Source: an uncultured Clostridia bacterium (GTDB taxonomy: Bacteria > Bacillota > Clostridia > Peptostreptococcales > Anaerovoracaceae). Taken from it: DNA of 9,302 nt. The position numbers were made by a program, and so were the translations under genes. Shown piece after piece: positions 1 through 6,977 of this stretch. The DNA lies in the NCBI GenBank assembly GCA_937928455.1, contig CALFUG010000212.1, positions 1 through 9,302 on the forward strand. Direction: 5' to 3'. The notes beneath the pieces were generated by a model. It worked only from the letters and a program-made list of their open reading frames with translations, was not told where the DNA came from and searched no databases. The first letter of the stretch is position 1. Each line of letters opens with the position of its first letter.

Positions 1-492
1 GTTCCTCGTGATATGAGACAATTGCTTCTGGACCTTCGAAGAGTAGGAATGGATGATAAGCATACCAAAATTAAAGTAGGCGATGCTGAGATATCTCCTC
101 GAGACTTCTTGGTAAAGGTTATTCCAAATCCTGTGGATTCCACCAAGAATATGACCGGTAAAGGCTGTGCAGGGACTTGGGTTACGGGAACCAAGGATGG
201 AAAGAGAAGATCTGTTTACATCTATCAGGTAGCGGATAATCAAGATTGTATTAAAAAGTACACCACCAACTCCGTCGTTGCCCAAACGGCAGTGGGGCCT
301 GTTATTATGATGGAACTGGTTGCCAAGGGTATTTGGGACTTAAAGGGTGTCCATGGACCGGAAAGCTTTGATCCCGATCCCTTTGTGGAAAGACTGGCTA
401 AGTACGAATTCCCGGCAGGTATTCGTGAGATGGATTCTGAGTATTTGGATGAAATCAACGAGAGAAATTTCCTGGAAGCCGTAAGCAAATAA
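1..492 (+). CDS. Saccharopine dehydrogenase-family protein, C-terminal part (5' end outside window)
   Basis: The reading frame is open from base 1 (V-P-R-D before the first Met at base 13) and stops at TAA 490-492, so this is the last 163 residues of a protein that is usually about 400 residues long. The fragment matches the C-terminal domain of the saccharopine dehydrogenase / carboxynorspermidine dehydrogenase family. Supporting stretches are ISPRDFLVKVIPNP, GTWVTGTKDGK, the strand VYIYQVAD, the helix beginning TTNSVVAQTAVGP, and GVHGPESFDPDPFVERL near the end; the DPDPF element recurs at the C-terminus of bacterial family members. Such enzymes reduce or oxidise an imine between an amino acid or polyamine and a keto-acid or aldehyde partner, using NAD(P)H in the cytosol. 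The Rossmann domain is outside the window, so lysine metabolism and carboxyspermidine synthesis cannot be told apart. The gene ends opposite the leftward hydrolase gene with a shared hairpin between them. Confidence 0.85.
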   Translation, partial: VPRDMRQLLLDLRRVGMDDKHTKIKVGDAEISPRDFLVKVIPNPVDSTKNMTGKGCAGTWVTGTKDGKRRSVYIYQVADNQDCIKKYTTNSVVAQTAVGPVIMMELVAKGIWDLKGVHGPESFDPDPFVERLAKYEFPAGIREMDSEYLDEINERNFLEAVSK

Positions 493-531
493 TCATGTAA
501 TGTGAGGGGTCATAGAACCAATAAAATAAGT

Positions 532-566
532 AAGGAGGATTTCCTGATGGAGACCCTCCTTTTCTT
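532..566. terminator. Probable bidirectional hairpin terminator between convergent genes
   Basis: AAGGAGG at 532-538 pairs with CCTCCTT at 555-561 (7 bp stem, 16-nt loop). On the plus strand the stem runs into TTTTCTT. On the minus strand it runs into ACTTATTTTATT. It lies just beyond the stop of the rightward gene (492) and touches the stop codon of the leftward hydrolase gene (565-567), so it can end both transcripts. The stem is short and the loop is large, so strength is uncertain. Confidence 0.55.
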
Positions 567-1671
567 ATGAATGATCCAGCAGAATCCGCCCTACTTCTTT
601 ATTGATTTTTTTGACAGGGGCCTTGGTAATGTTAGCGCAAACCAATATGGTCCATTTTTTTTCGGGGCAAATCCAGAGGCTGCTACGAAATCCATCGTCG
701 GAGCCTTCGTGGCCGTAGAAGGTAAGATTTCCTTCCTTGCGGATAAACCAACCCAACCCGATTTCTTCGCCGTTATTGGGAACGGTGGCAATGGGCAACC
801 AAGGGTTCTCCTTTTGGAACAGTTTCGAAATAATAGGGTTGGAATTTTGCCAAGAGTGTCCCCAAAGAAGAACATCTTCCATGGTGGCAGTTAGCGTACT
901 GCTGGGACCGTGGCCTCGATGATAGGGGAAGTGGGGTTCCAGTTGAATTTGGTGACGGGCATTTTTGCCATGAGGCACTACCACACCGGCTTTTTCCAAG
1001 GATGAGATTTTGCTAGTGCCATCTCCCGTTCTCTCATAAGTTTTGAAGGTGGCATTTCCCATACCCAAAGGGATGAAAAAATTCTCTTCCATATACTGCT
1101 CAAAGGACAGTCCGCTATATTCTTGAATTAAAGCGCCCATCAATTCGTAGCCGATGTTGCTGTAGGAAAAGCGACAATCCTCCGGGGGCCAAAGTAAAGT
1201 GCGCCGGGTAACGTCAACAGACTGGCAATAATCAACCAACGCAGTGTCCGAGGTGGACGCTATTTCCCAATGATAGTCGGTGACATCCGGTAAACCGCTG
1301 GTATGAGAGAGAATTTGCCGAGGGGTGATTCTACGCCACCCATCTTCTGTTGCAGGGTCTTTTAACATGGTAAACCAAGGAAGCAGAGTTTTCAGCGGAG
1401 TATCCAGTGAGAAGGCACCGTTTAAAGCAAGCTGAATAACACCTGAGGCGGTGAACAACTTGCTGATGGACGCCATGTGGAAAACATGATGGGAGGTTAG
1501 AACGGTTTTCTTTACGTAGTTGCTATACCCCCCGGTGATAATTTGAACCGGATCATCATCCCGTTTACACCCAATGGATAACCCCGGGAGATCATATTGA
1601 TATAGGGCTTCCTGCAGGAGTTTTTCCAACGAAGCCTTCTCTTTTGCGGTGATAGTTGTAGATACAAGCAT
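565..1671 (-). CDS. Beta-lactamase-fold serine hydrolase (class C / PBP-like family), probably cytoplasmic
   Basis: This 368-residue protein belongs to the serine beta-lactamase / D-alanyl carboxypeptidase / esterase superfamily (COG1680 type). The catalytic elements are all visible: SxxK as S68-I-S-K71, the Tyr motif as Y170-S-N172, and the third motif as H321-E-G323 in place of K-T-G. The family stretch ITPRQILSHTSGLPD is at about 116-130. The length fits a single complete hydrolase domain. There is no N-terminal hydrophobic signal, so it is unlike secreted class C beta-lactamases; with HxG as the third motif, an esterase, amidase or peptidase role on a small intracellular ester or amide is more likely than antibiotic resistance. 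The ATG (1669-1671, complement) is preceded by AGAAAGG, which overlaps the stop codon of the upstream 84-residue gene only 9 bases away, so the two are one transcript. The substrate cannot be read from sequence. Confidence 0.9.
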   Translation of the reverse strand: MLVSTTITAKEKASLEKLLQEALYQYDLPGLSIGCKRDDDPVQIITGGYSNYVKKTVLTSHHVFHMASISKLFTASGVIQLALNGAFSLDTPLKTLLPWFTMLKDPATEDGWRRITPRQILSHTSGLPDVTDYHWEIASTSDTALVDYCQSVDVTRRTLLWPPEDCRFSYSNIGYELMGALIQEYSGLSFEQYMEENFFIPLGMGNATFKTYERTGDGTSKISSLEKAGVVVPHGKNARHQIQLEPHFPYHRGHGPSSTLTATMEDVLLWGHSWQNSNPIISKLFQKENPWLPIATVPNNGEEIGLGWFIRKEGNLTFYGHEGSDDGFRSSLWICPEKKWTILVCANITKAPVKKINKEVGRILLDHS

Positions 1672-1680
1672 GAAGTGTAA

Positions 1681-1935
1681 TTACCTTTCTAGGATGATGG
1701 GTTCCGTTTCTTCCGCATCATCGCTGCTTACAAAATGTTTCACGAAGGGGACCATCACCGCCGCCAATGTGAGGCCATAGGAAACTCCTGCCACTATGGC
1801 TACTTTCTTCTTATCCTCTCTCTTTACCGACATTCCCACCAGAACACCTAATGAGAAAAGAGCTGTTTTTAGAAGCCCGATATCCCAGGCGTCCATGGTT
1901 TTGATGTAGTCATTTCCTCTTTCTATTACATTCAT
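1681..1935 (-). CDS. Small two-helix membrane protein, function unknown
   Basis: The protein has 84 residues. A polar N-terminal stretch (about 1-18) is followed by a hydrophobic segment at about 20-37 (GLLKTALFSLGVLVGMSV), a short basic loop KREDKKK at about 38-44, a second hydrophobic segment at about 45-66, and an acidic tail (SSDDAEETEP). The basic loop suggests a helical hairpin with the loop in the cytoplasm and both ends outside. From memory it resembles short clostridial proteins, often mislabelled 'permease of phosphate ABC transporter', that share the LLK...LFSLGVLVGM pattern; that label is not evidence of transport and it is far too short for a permease. The start is secured by AAAGGAGG 8 bases upstream and an extended -10 promoter further up. 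It is the first gene of a two-gene operon with the serine hydrolase. Confidence 0.8.
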   Translation of the reverse strand: MNVIERGNDYIKTMDAWDIGLLKTALFSLGVLVGMSVKREDKKKVAIVAGVSYGLTLAAVMVPFVKHFVSSDDAEETEPIILER

Positions 1936-1943
1936 TGAGTTTG

Positions 1944-1951
1944 CCTCCTTT
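1944..1951 (-). promoter_or_regulatory. Strong ribosome binding site for the 84-residue membrane protein
   Basis: On the minus strand AAAGGAGG stands 8 bases before the ATG at 1935-1933. This near-perfect Shine-Dalgarno sequence fixes the start and supports the small ORF as a real gene. Confidence 0.85.
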
Positions 1952-1979
1952 CATAGGGTTGTATCGAAATCTTTCATCC

Positions 1980-2008
1980 ATTATACCACAGGGGAAGAAC
2001 GACTTGAA
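1980..2008 (-). promoter_or_regulatory. Leftward sigma-A promoter with extended -10
   Basis: Read on the minus strand, TGG-TATAAT gives a consensus -10 (TATAAT at 1985-1980) with the extended TG element at 1988-1987. A weak -35, TTCAAG at 2008-2003, lies 17 bases away. The expected transcription start is near 1973, giving a leader of roughly 40 nt before the 84-residue gene. The -35 lies on the same bases as the -35 of the rightward promoter. Confidence 0.7.
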
Positions 2009-2032
2009 AGTCCGGGTCAAAAATAGGATAAT
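2004..2032 (+). promoter_or_regulatory. Rightward sigma-A promoter of the giant-protein operon
   Basis: TTGAAA (2004-2009, 5 of 6 to consensus) and GATAAT (2027-2032, 5 of 6) are separated by the optimal 17 bases. The expected start near 2039 leaves a leader of about 33 nt, too short for a riboswitch or attenuator, so control is probably at initiation. The -35 overlaps that of the leftward promoter. Confidence 0.7.
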
Positions 2033-2058
2033 ATAGAGAAGTTACTTGCAGAAACAGT

Positions 2059-2065
2059 GAGGTGA
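2059..2065 (+). promoter_or_regulatory. Ribosome binding site that fixes a TTG start
   Basis: GAGGTGA is complementary to the 3' end of 16S rRNA and stands 6 bases before TTG 2072-2074. There is no in-frame ATG near this site, so TTG is the chosen start of the giant gene. Confidence 0.75.
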
Positions 2066-2071
2066 AACGGT

Positions 2072-5000
2072 TTGCAAAATAAAAGTGTGAATGAGGCCTA
2101 TAAATTATTTAGGGAAAGCCTGACAGACCGGCATTTTCTGCGGAATATTCGGATGTCAAAAAAGGCCATGATGGAGCTTTTGGCTCATGATGACTGGAAG
2201 GGGCACCTCACACAACTTCTCTCACAAGACACTTGGGGATGCCAGGACGTGATGAGAATATCTTCTAAGACCATCGAAAGAGTAAGCCACACCCCGGAGC
2301 AAGGATGGTTGCCATACTTGTATAGCTACACCATCGGGACCTTGTTTCCTCAAAGAGCCCAAGAACAGGAGACAGAGGGAAACGGAGAGTATGCTACCGG
2401 AAGACTTTTACTATTCCAAATCATTCGAACCCTATTGGAGTTAAAAAGAAAAGGCCAGGATTTTGACTATTCTCGGGACTTTGCTTTGCTAACATGGGAA
2501 GAATGCGAAGAGTATGATAGCGCATTGGAGTATCAGAGATTGCTGGAAATCATGAGAGATCGGTATATTCATGAGTTCATGTGTATCGGTGCCGAGATTA
2601 CTCCATACAATACCTTGGGTCATATCGCGGGGGTACATCATCTCAGTATGCACATGGCAAGACAATTGGAACAAGCGGGACTCCCCGTGGATGTTCCCTT
2701 GGTTTCCGGTGCCGCCTTTTCTCATGATTTGGGAAAGTATGGGGGAACGGAAGAGGAGAGTGGGAGAATTCCCTACCTTCACTATTTTTATACGGACCAA
2801 TTTCTGGCAAATAACAATATGCCTACCATTGGCCATATTGCGGCCAATCACTCTACTTGGGATTTGGAATTGGAAAACTTATCCGTAGAATCCTTGATTT
2901 TAATTTATGCCGATTTCCGTGTAAAAAGTACTCGGGATGACTTGGGTCGAGAAATCGTAAACTTCTATTCGTTAAAAGATTCTTTTGATGTCATTCTCCA
3001 TAAATTAGATAATGTGGATCAAGCAAAGAAGGATCGGTATACGAAGGTCTATTCCAAGTTGAAGGACTTTGAAGAGTACATGGAATCTTTGGGTGTTCGT
3101 ACCAAGTTGGAAGAAGATTACGGAGAACCGCCAGCTGCTAAGGAATCATCGTTGATGACCTCTGAAGAAGTGATTGATACTTTCAAAGGATTGGCCATTC
3201 AACATAATATTGCCCTAATGAGCAAGTTTAACAATGAAACATCATTTGGTAATTTGTTGGAGGCAGCCAGGAGCGAAAAAAACTGGAAGAATATACGAGC
3301 CTACATCAATATATTCGAAGAGTACTATACGTATATGACGCAGAAACAAAAGTTTGTTACTTTACACTTTTTGTACGAATTACTGATGCATCGAGAAGGG
3401 GATATTCGACGGCAGGCCGGTAATCTGATGGGGAAAATCATTGCCAATTATGATGAGGAGTACCGAAAAGAAATCCCCGATGGAGCCCTAGCTAAAACCC
3501 AGGAATTGACAGGAGTTCAACTATGGGACCAATATTTGAATGCGATTATATTTCCGGATTATAAAGTCACGGAGCAACATCGCCGTTGGATTGGATATGC
3601 GCTTCGTAGTCTGATCATCTCCATTTTTGCTCGATTAAATTCCCAAGAGAGAAGAAGATACCTGGAAGTATTTTTGGCATATTGTGAAAAAGACAATGTT
3701 TCGGACCAGGAGGTTTTTGTGATATTGGATGCCCTTCTGTTTATACCCCTTCTGGAAATGGAACCGACAGAACGTTTGAAAGTAATCCAATTTACAGAGG
3801 AGGCGTCCCGAAGGGATTCTCTGGAAATTAAGGTCTGTGCTTTGAGAGTGGCCAAGTATATGGCGGAATCCGATGCTTCACCAAAAGTGGCGAAGGTCAT
3901 TGAGAAGGTAGTAAAAAATAATGGGAAGAACAATATTATTAGTGCCACCTATCTGAAGTATAAGATTTTACAAAGGCTGGGGGGTCATGAGGAGCGCGCT
4001 GCCCAATGCGAATTGGTGTTGAGTCGGTATTCAGAAGGCATCTCCAATGTTTTTTTGGAGAATCTAAAGGTAGATACTCCTTGGGTAGTGAAGGCGGTGA
4101 ACATTGAACTTCTATTGGACAGCTTGAACCGAGGCAAGTCGGGGGAATTGTTACATATTACCACTCATCTTTCCAACCTACTCAAGGTGAGCGAAAAAGT
4201 GACAGTGAGACATAGTGCAGGAAGAGCCTTACTCAAAGTAATCGGATTGCTACCTTTAGATGAACGAAATGAAGTGGTAATCGAACTGATGCGAGGATTA
4301 GAAATAGGGGAGTATCAGTTTTCCAAGTACATCCCGGAGTATTTGGGTGAAATGAGCCTTTATCTTCATCCCAACGAGTTGGACGAGTTTGTGAAGGAAC
4401 TCATCAAGCAAACGGAAAGCACCAATGATCGAATTAGTTCCGTAGCATTAGATACGGTAGGAATTATGATTACCAAGTATGGGGACTATCAGCAACGATT
4501 TGGGGAGCCTCAAGAAGTAGTAAACCACAGATTGGAGCGATTGTTGGGCATTCTAATGAAGGGACTATCCAATTATCGCGAAGTGGTCAGTCAAGAGGCT
4601 TTTGAAGTGGTGGGGCAATATGTGTTTGGAAGTCTGGATTTGACACTGGAGAAAAAGGCGATCATTTTCCAAATCATCAATAAGAAGATGTTGACTTTGC
4701 TGTTGGCTCAACAGGAATCGGAGTTGGCCTTCTACAATAATGCCGCATCCCTGAACAACATATATCGATTTATTAAAGAATATCAATTTCATCATGGGGA
4801 GTTTCAAGCCGATCCTCTCATGAAGGCGGCTTTTTTCCCGGGTACTTTTGATCCCTTTTCATTAAGCCACAAAGCCATCGTGCGGGAAATTAGAGATTTG
4901 GGTTTCGAAGTTTACATGGCGCTGGATGAGTTTTCCTGGTCCAAAAAGACCCAGCCGAGAATGGTGAGACGGAAGATTATGTCTATGTCCGTGGCGGACG

Positions 5001-6943
5001 AAAGACATGTATACCTTTTCCCCGACTCCGTCCCGGTGAATCTGGCCAATGAACAGGATTTGGCTCGATTGAGAGAATTACTGCCACATCAAGAGATTTA
5101 CGTGGTAGTGGGCAGTGACGTGATGGTAAATGCTTCCTCTTACAAAAAGCCGTCGACGGAAGGATCCATTCACAACTTCCATCATGTAGTATTTCGCAGG
5201 GAAAGCGCCTTGGAGGGCAAGTGCGAAGAGAAAAAACTAAGAGAGGCCTACAAAGATATTAAAGGGGAGGTGGTGGAGCTAAAATTGCCTCCTTATCTGG
5301 AGGATATCAGCTCTAGCCGAATCCGTGAAAATATCGACTACAATCGGGACATTTCCAATTTAATTGATAATGTGGCCCAGAACTATATTTATGATAACAG
5401 CTTGTATTTGAGAGAGCCTCAGTACAAGGTGATTATGCAGACCAAGGGAATCACCATTGAAGAGCGTACCGGCGGTAATCATCGATTGTTGAAGGAAATT
5501 GACAATGAGCTATTTCATAATAGCCCGGCATTGTCTAAACTACGGGAATACCTGGGGCAGAAGGAAACCCACATTGTGGCAGTGCGGGATGGAGAGCATA
5601 ATAGCCGTTTGGTGGCGGTGGGTGCATATCAAAACATTGATAAGATTGATTTATATAACGAGTTCAAGGACCTGGAAACCACGGCACACCTTCGTGAGAA
5701 TGCTGCAGGGAAAATTGCCGTCATCAGCTGCCTATATTTTGGTGAGGATTCGGAAATTCGGGACTTGCCTCAGCTTTTGTTGACAGAGGTTCTGGCAACA
5801 TGCCTCCGGGATGACTTTGGGTTTTGTGTATACCATCGAAGGCAAAGCGGCCCGTTGAATAAGAAGGTGCTCCAGGTGTTGGAGAGACAGGGATTTGTGA
5901 AAGCGCCGGCTAAAGAAGGTATGAATATCTATAAGGTGGATATGAAAGCGCCGATCAGCCTTTTGCAGAATATGGAAACCACCATCAAGGACCCTTTGAA
6001 TCGAAATGAGCGTGTGCTAACGGTGATGGACAAGGCCCATCGAAATCTGCAGATGGCATTAACCAAGTTATTCCCCGGAAACCTGGTCATCTCTTTTAAT
6101 GCGGGAGTATTGCATCACAAGCTGGTAAAGATGATAACGGTAGACAATCAAGTTCCGGCAGAGCCTTCTCCGGAACGTCGGTTGGGTCCATATATGTGCG
6201 TGCCTTTCGGCAAGATTCTTCGAGTGGCTGCCGTGCCCAATACGGTAACCAAAACCTTGCATACCGACAAGGTTTTCGAACCGGATATTCAAAGTTTTAC
6301 CATCCAGGAATATCCCAACTACTCCCCCCTATTGCATCAGGTGAGGACCATTAAGTCCTTTGAAAGAAATGTGATTTTGGTAGACGACTTGCTTCATAAG
6401 GGATATCGAATTCGGGAATTGGACCCCTTGTTCAAGGCGGAAAATGTGAATGTTCGAAAGCTGGTGGTGGGTATTTTATCCGGCCGGGGAAAGGATTTGA
6501 TGACCATTCAAAAAAGGAAAGTGGACAGTGCCTATTTCATCCCCAACTTACGAGCTTGGTTTGTGGAATCTTCCATATATCCATTTATTGGGGGGGATAG
6601 CGTGGCAAGAAAAGGCACAGAAAATGTGAGTGTAATCCCATCCATTAATCTGATTGAACCTTATGTAGCTCCTGCATTTTTAGGCCAAGCCGAAAAAGAG
6701 ACCATATATCAATTCTCTTTGACTTGTCTGGAAAATGCAAGGGACATCCTTACTGTACTGGAGGAAGAATATCAGGTGTTGTATGAAAAGAATCTGACGT
6801 TGAAACGGTTGGGAGAAGTGGTTATTTCATCTCGTTCACCGGATCAAGGTGACTGTTTATCTTACGACTTGAATTTAGCCCCCTCTGTTTATGTAGCCAA
6901 CGATATTGAAAAATTAAAGAGGCTAAGAAGCAGCCTGGTGTAG
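2072..6943 (+). CDS. Giant multidomain protein: HD phosphohydrolase, HEAT-like region, NadD/NMNAT-like nucleotidyltransferase, GNAT-like and PRTase-like domains
   Basis: The protein has 1623 residues and a TTG start with a good ribosome binding site. Domain order as read from the sequence: (1) HD domain at about 180-345, with H190, the pair H218-D219 in SHDLGKYGG, H237, H260 and D281 as likely metal ligands. (2) A leucine-rich helical region at about 380-905, probably HEAT/ARM-like scaffold. (3) Nucleotidyltransferase of the NadD/NMNAT superfamily at about 917-1115, with GTFDPFSLSH at 924-933, VVVGSD at 1011-1016 and ISSSRIRE at 1079-1086, which binds the ATP phosphates. (4) GNAT-like fold at about 1121-1292 (ISCLYFG, then VLERQGFV), without a clear acetyl-CoA loop. 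(5) Type I phosphoribosyltransferase-like domain at about 1325-1525, with VILVDDLLHKGYR at 1434-1446 as the PRPP loop. There is no signal peptide or membrane segment, so it is cytosolic. Family knowledge: NadD-type domains join a nucleotide monophosphate to AMP, PRTases make nucleotides from bases and PRPP, and HD proteins remove phosphates. The actual substrate is unknown. Proteins of this kind are annotated 'cytidyltransferase' in some Clostridia; I know of no experimental role. It is the first gene of the rightward operon. Confidence 0.9.
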   Translation: MQNKSVNEAYKLFRESLTDRHFLRNIRMSKKAMMELLAHDDWKGHLTQLLSQDTWGCQDVMRISSKTIERVSHTPEQGWLPYLYSYTIGTLFPQRAQEQETEGNGEYATGRLLLFQIIRTLLELKRKGQDFDYSRDFALLTWEECEEYDSALEYQRLLEIMRDRYIHEFMCIGAEITPYNTLGHIAGVHHLSMHMARQLEQAGLPVDVPLVSGAAFSHDLGKYGGTEEESGRIPYLHYFYTDQFLANNNMPTIGHIAANHSTWDLELENLSVESLILIYADFRVKSTRDDLGREIVNFYSLKDSFDVILHKLDNVDQAKKDRYTKVYSKLKDFEEYMESLGVRTKLEEDYGEPPAAKESSLMTSEEVIDTFKGLAIQHNIALMSKFNNETSFGNLLEAARSEKNWKNIRAYINIFEEYYTYMTQKQKFVTLHFLYELLMHREGDIRRQAGNLMGKIIANYDEEYRKEIPDGALAKTQELTGVQLWDQYLNAIIFPDYKVTEQHRRWIGYALRSLIISIFARLNSQERRRYLEVFLAYCEKDNVSDQEVFVILDALLFIPLLEMEPTERLKVIQFTEEASRRDSLEIKVCALRVAKYMAESDASPKVAKVIEKVVKNNGKNNIISATYLKYKILQRLGGHEERAAQCELVLSRYSEGISNVFLENLKVDTPWVVKAVNIELLLDSLNRGKSGELLHITTHLSNLLKVSEKVTVRHSAGRALLKVIGLLPLDERNEVVIELMRGLEIGEYQFSKYIPEYLGEMSLYLHPNELDEFVKELIKQTESTNDRISSVALDTVGIMITKYGDYQQRFGEPQEVVNHRLERLLGILMKGLSNYREVVSQEAFEVVGQYVFGSLDLTLEKKAIIFQIINKKMLTLLLAQQESELAFYNNAASLNNIYRFIKEYQFHHGEFQADPLMKAAFFPGTFDPFSLSHKAIVREIRDLGFEVYMALDEFSWSKKTQPRMVRRKIMSMSVADERHVYLFPDSVPVNLANEQDLARLRELLPHQEIYVVVGSDVMVNASSYKKPSTEGSIHNFHHVVFRRESALEGKCEEKKLREAYKDIKGEVVELKLPPYLEDISSSRIRENIDYNRDISNLIDNVAQNYIYDNSLYLREPQYKVIMQTKGITIEERTGGNHRLLKEIDNELFHNSPALSKLREYLGQKETHIVAVRDGEHNSRLVAVGAYQNIDKIDLYNEFKDLETTAHLRENAAGKIAVISCLYFGEDSEIRDLPQLLLTEVLATCLRDDFGFCVYHRRQSGPLNKKVLQVLERQGFVKAPAKEGMNIYKVDMKAPISLLQNMETTIKDPLNRNERVLTVMDKAHRNLQMALTKLFPGNLVISFNAGVLHHKLVKMITVDNQVPAEPSPERRLGPYMCVPFGKILRVAAVPNTVTKTLHTDKVFEPDIQSFTIQEYPNYSPLLHQVRTIKSFERNVILVDDLLHKGYRIRELDPLFKAENVNVRKLVVGILSGRGKDLMTIQKRKVDSAYFIPNLRAWFVESSIYPFIGGDSVARKGTENVSVIPSINLIEPYVAPAFLGQAEKETIYQFSLTCLENARDILTVLEEEYQVLYEKNLTLKRLGEVVISSRSPDQGDCLSYDLNLAPSVYVANDIEKLKRLRSSLV

Positions 6944-6964
6944 GCGGGGGCAGGACGAGACAGG

Positions 6965-6971
6965 GAAGGAG
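6965..6971 (+). promoter_or_regulatory. Ribosome binding site that fixes a TTG start
   Basis: GAAGGAG stands 6 bases before TTG 6978-6980. It lies in the 34-base gap after the giant gene, which has no promoter-like or terminator-like sequence, so it marks internal initiation on a polycistronic mRNA. Confidence 0.75.
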
Positions 6972-6977
6972 CCTATA

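Noticed and set aside
571..894. 107-residue plus-strand frame opposite the serine hydrolase
   Set aside because: The opposite strand carries the HEG motif and C-terminus of a well-supported hydrolase; this frame has no recognisable feature.
565..1671. Antibiotic-resistance beta-lactamase
   Set aside because: The fold family is right, but there is no signal peptide and the third motif is HEG rather than KTG, which fits intracellular esterase or peptidase relatives better.
1966..1975. GAAATCTTTC, a short inverted repeat near the leftward transcription start, as a possible operator
   Set aside because: The arms are only four bases (GAAA/TTTC) and such repeats are expected by chance in AT-rich leaders; there is no second copy to support a regulator site.
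3559..3948. 129-residue open frame on the minus strand inside the giant gene
   Set aside because: It is antisense to a continuous coding region; its composition (many Ser and Arg) is that of a reversed coding frame and it has no domain signal.
4820..5416. The nucleotidyltransferase region as the housekeeping NadD of the organism
   Set aside because: It is embedded in a 1623-residue fusion, whereas NadD is normally a separate protein of about 200 residues. Superfamily motifs are present, but they do not fix the substrate as nicotinate mononucleotide.
6944..6977. Possible terminator or promoter between the giant gene and the LDH-like gene
   Set aside because: The gap is G-rich with no inverted repeat followed by T residues and no -10/-35 pair; only a ribosome binding site is seen.
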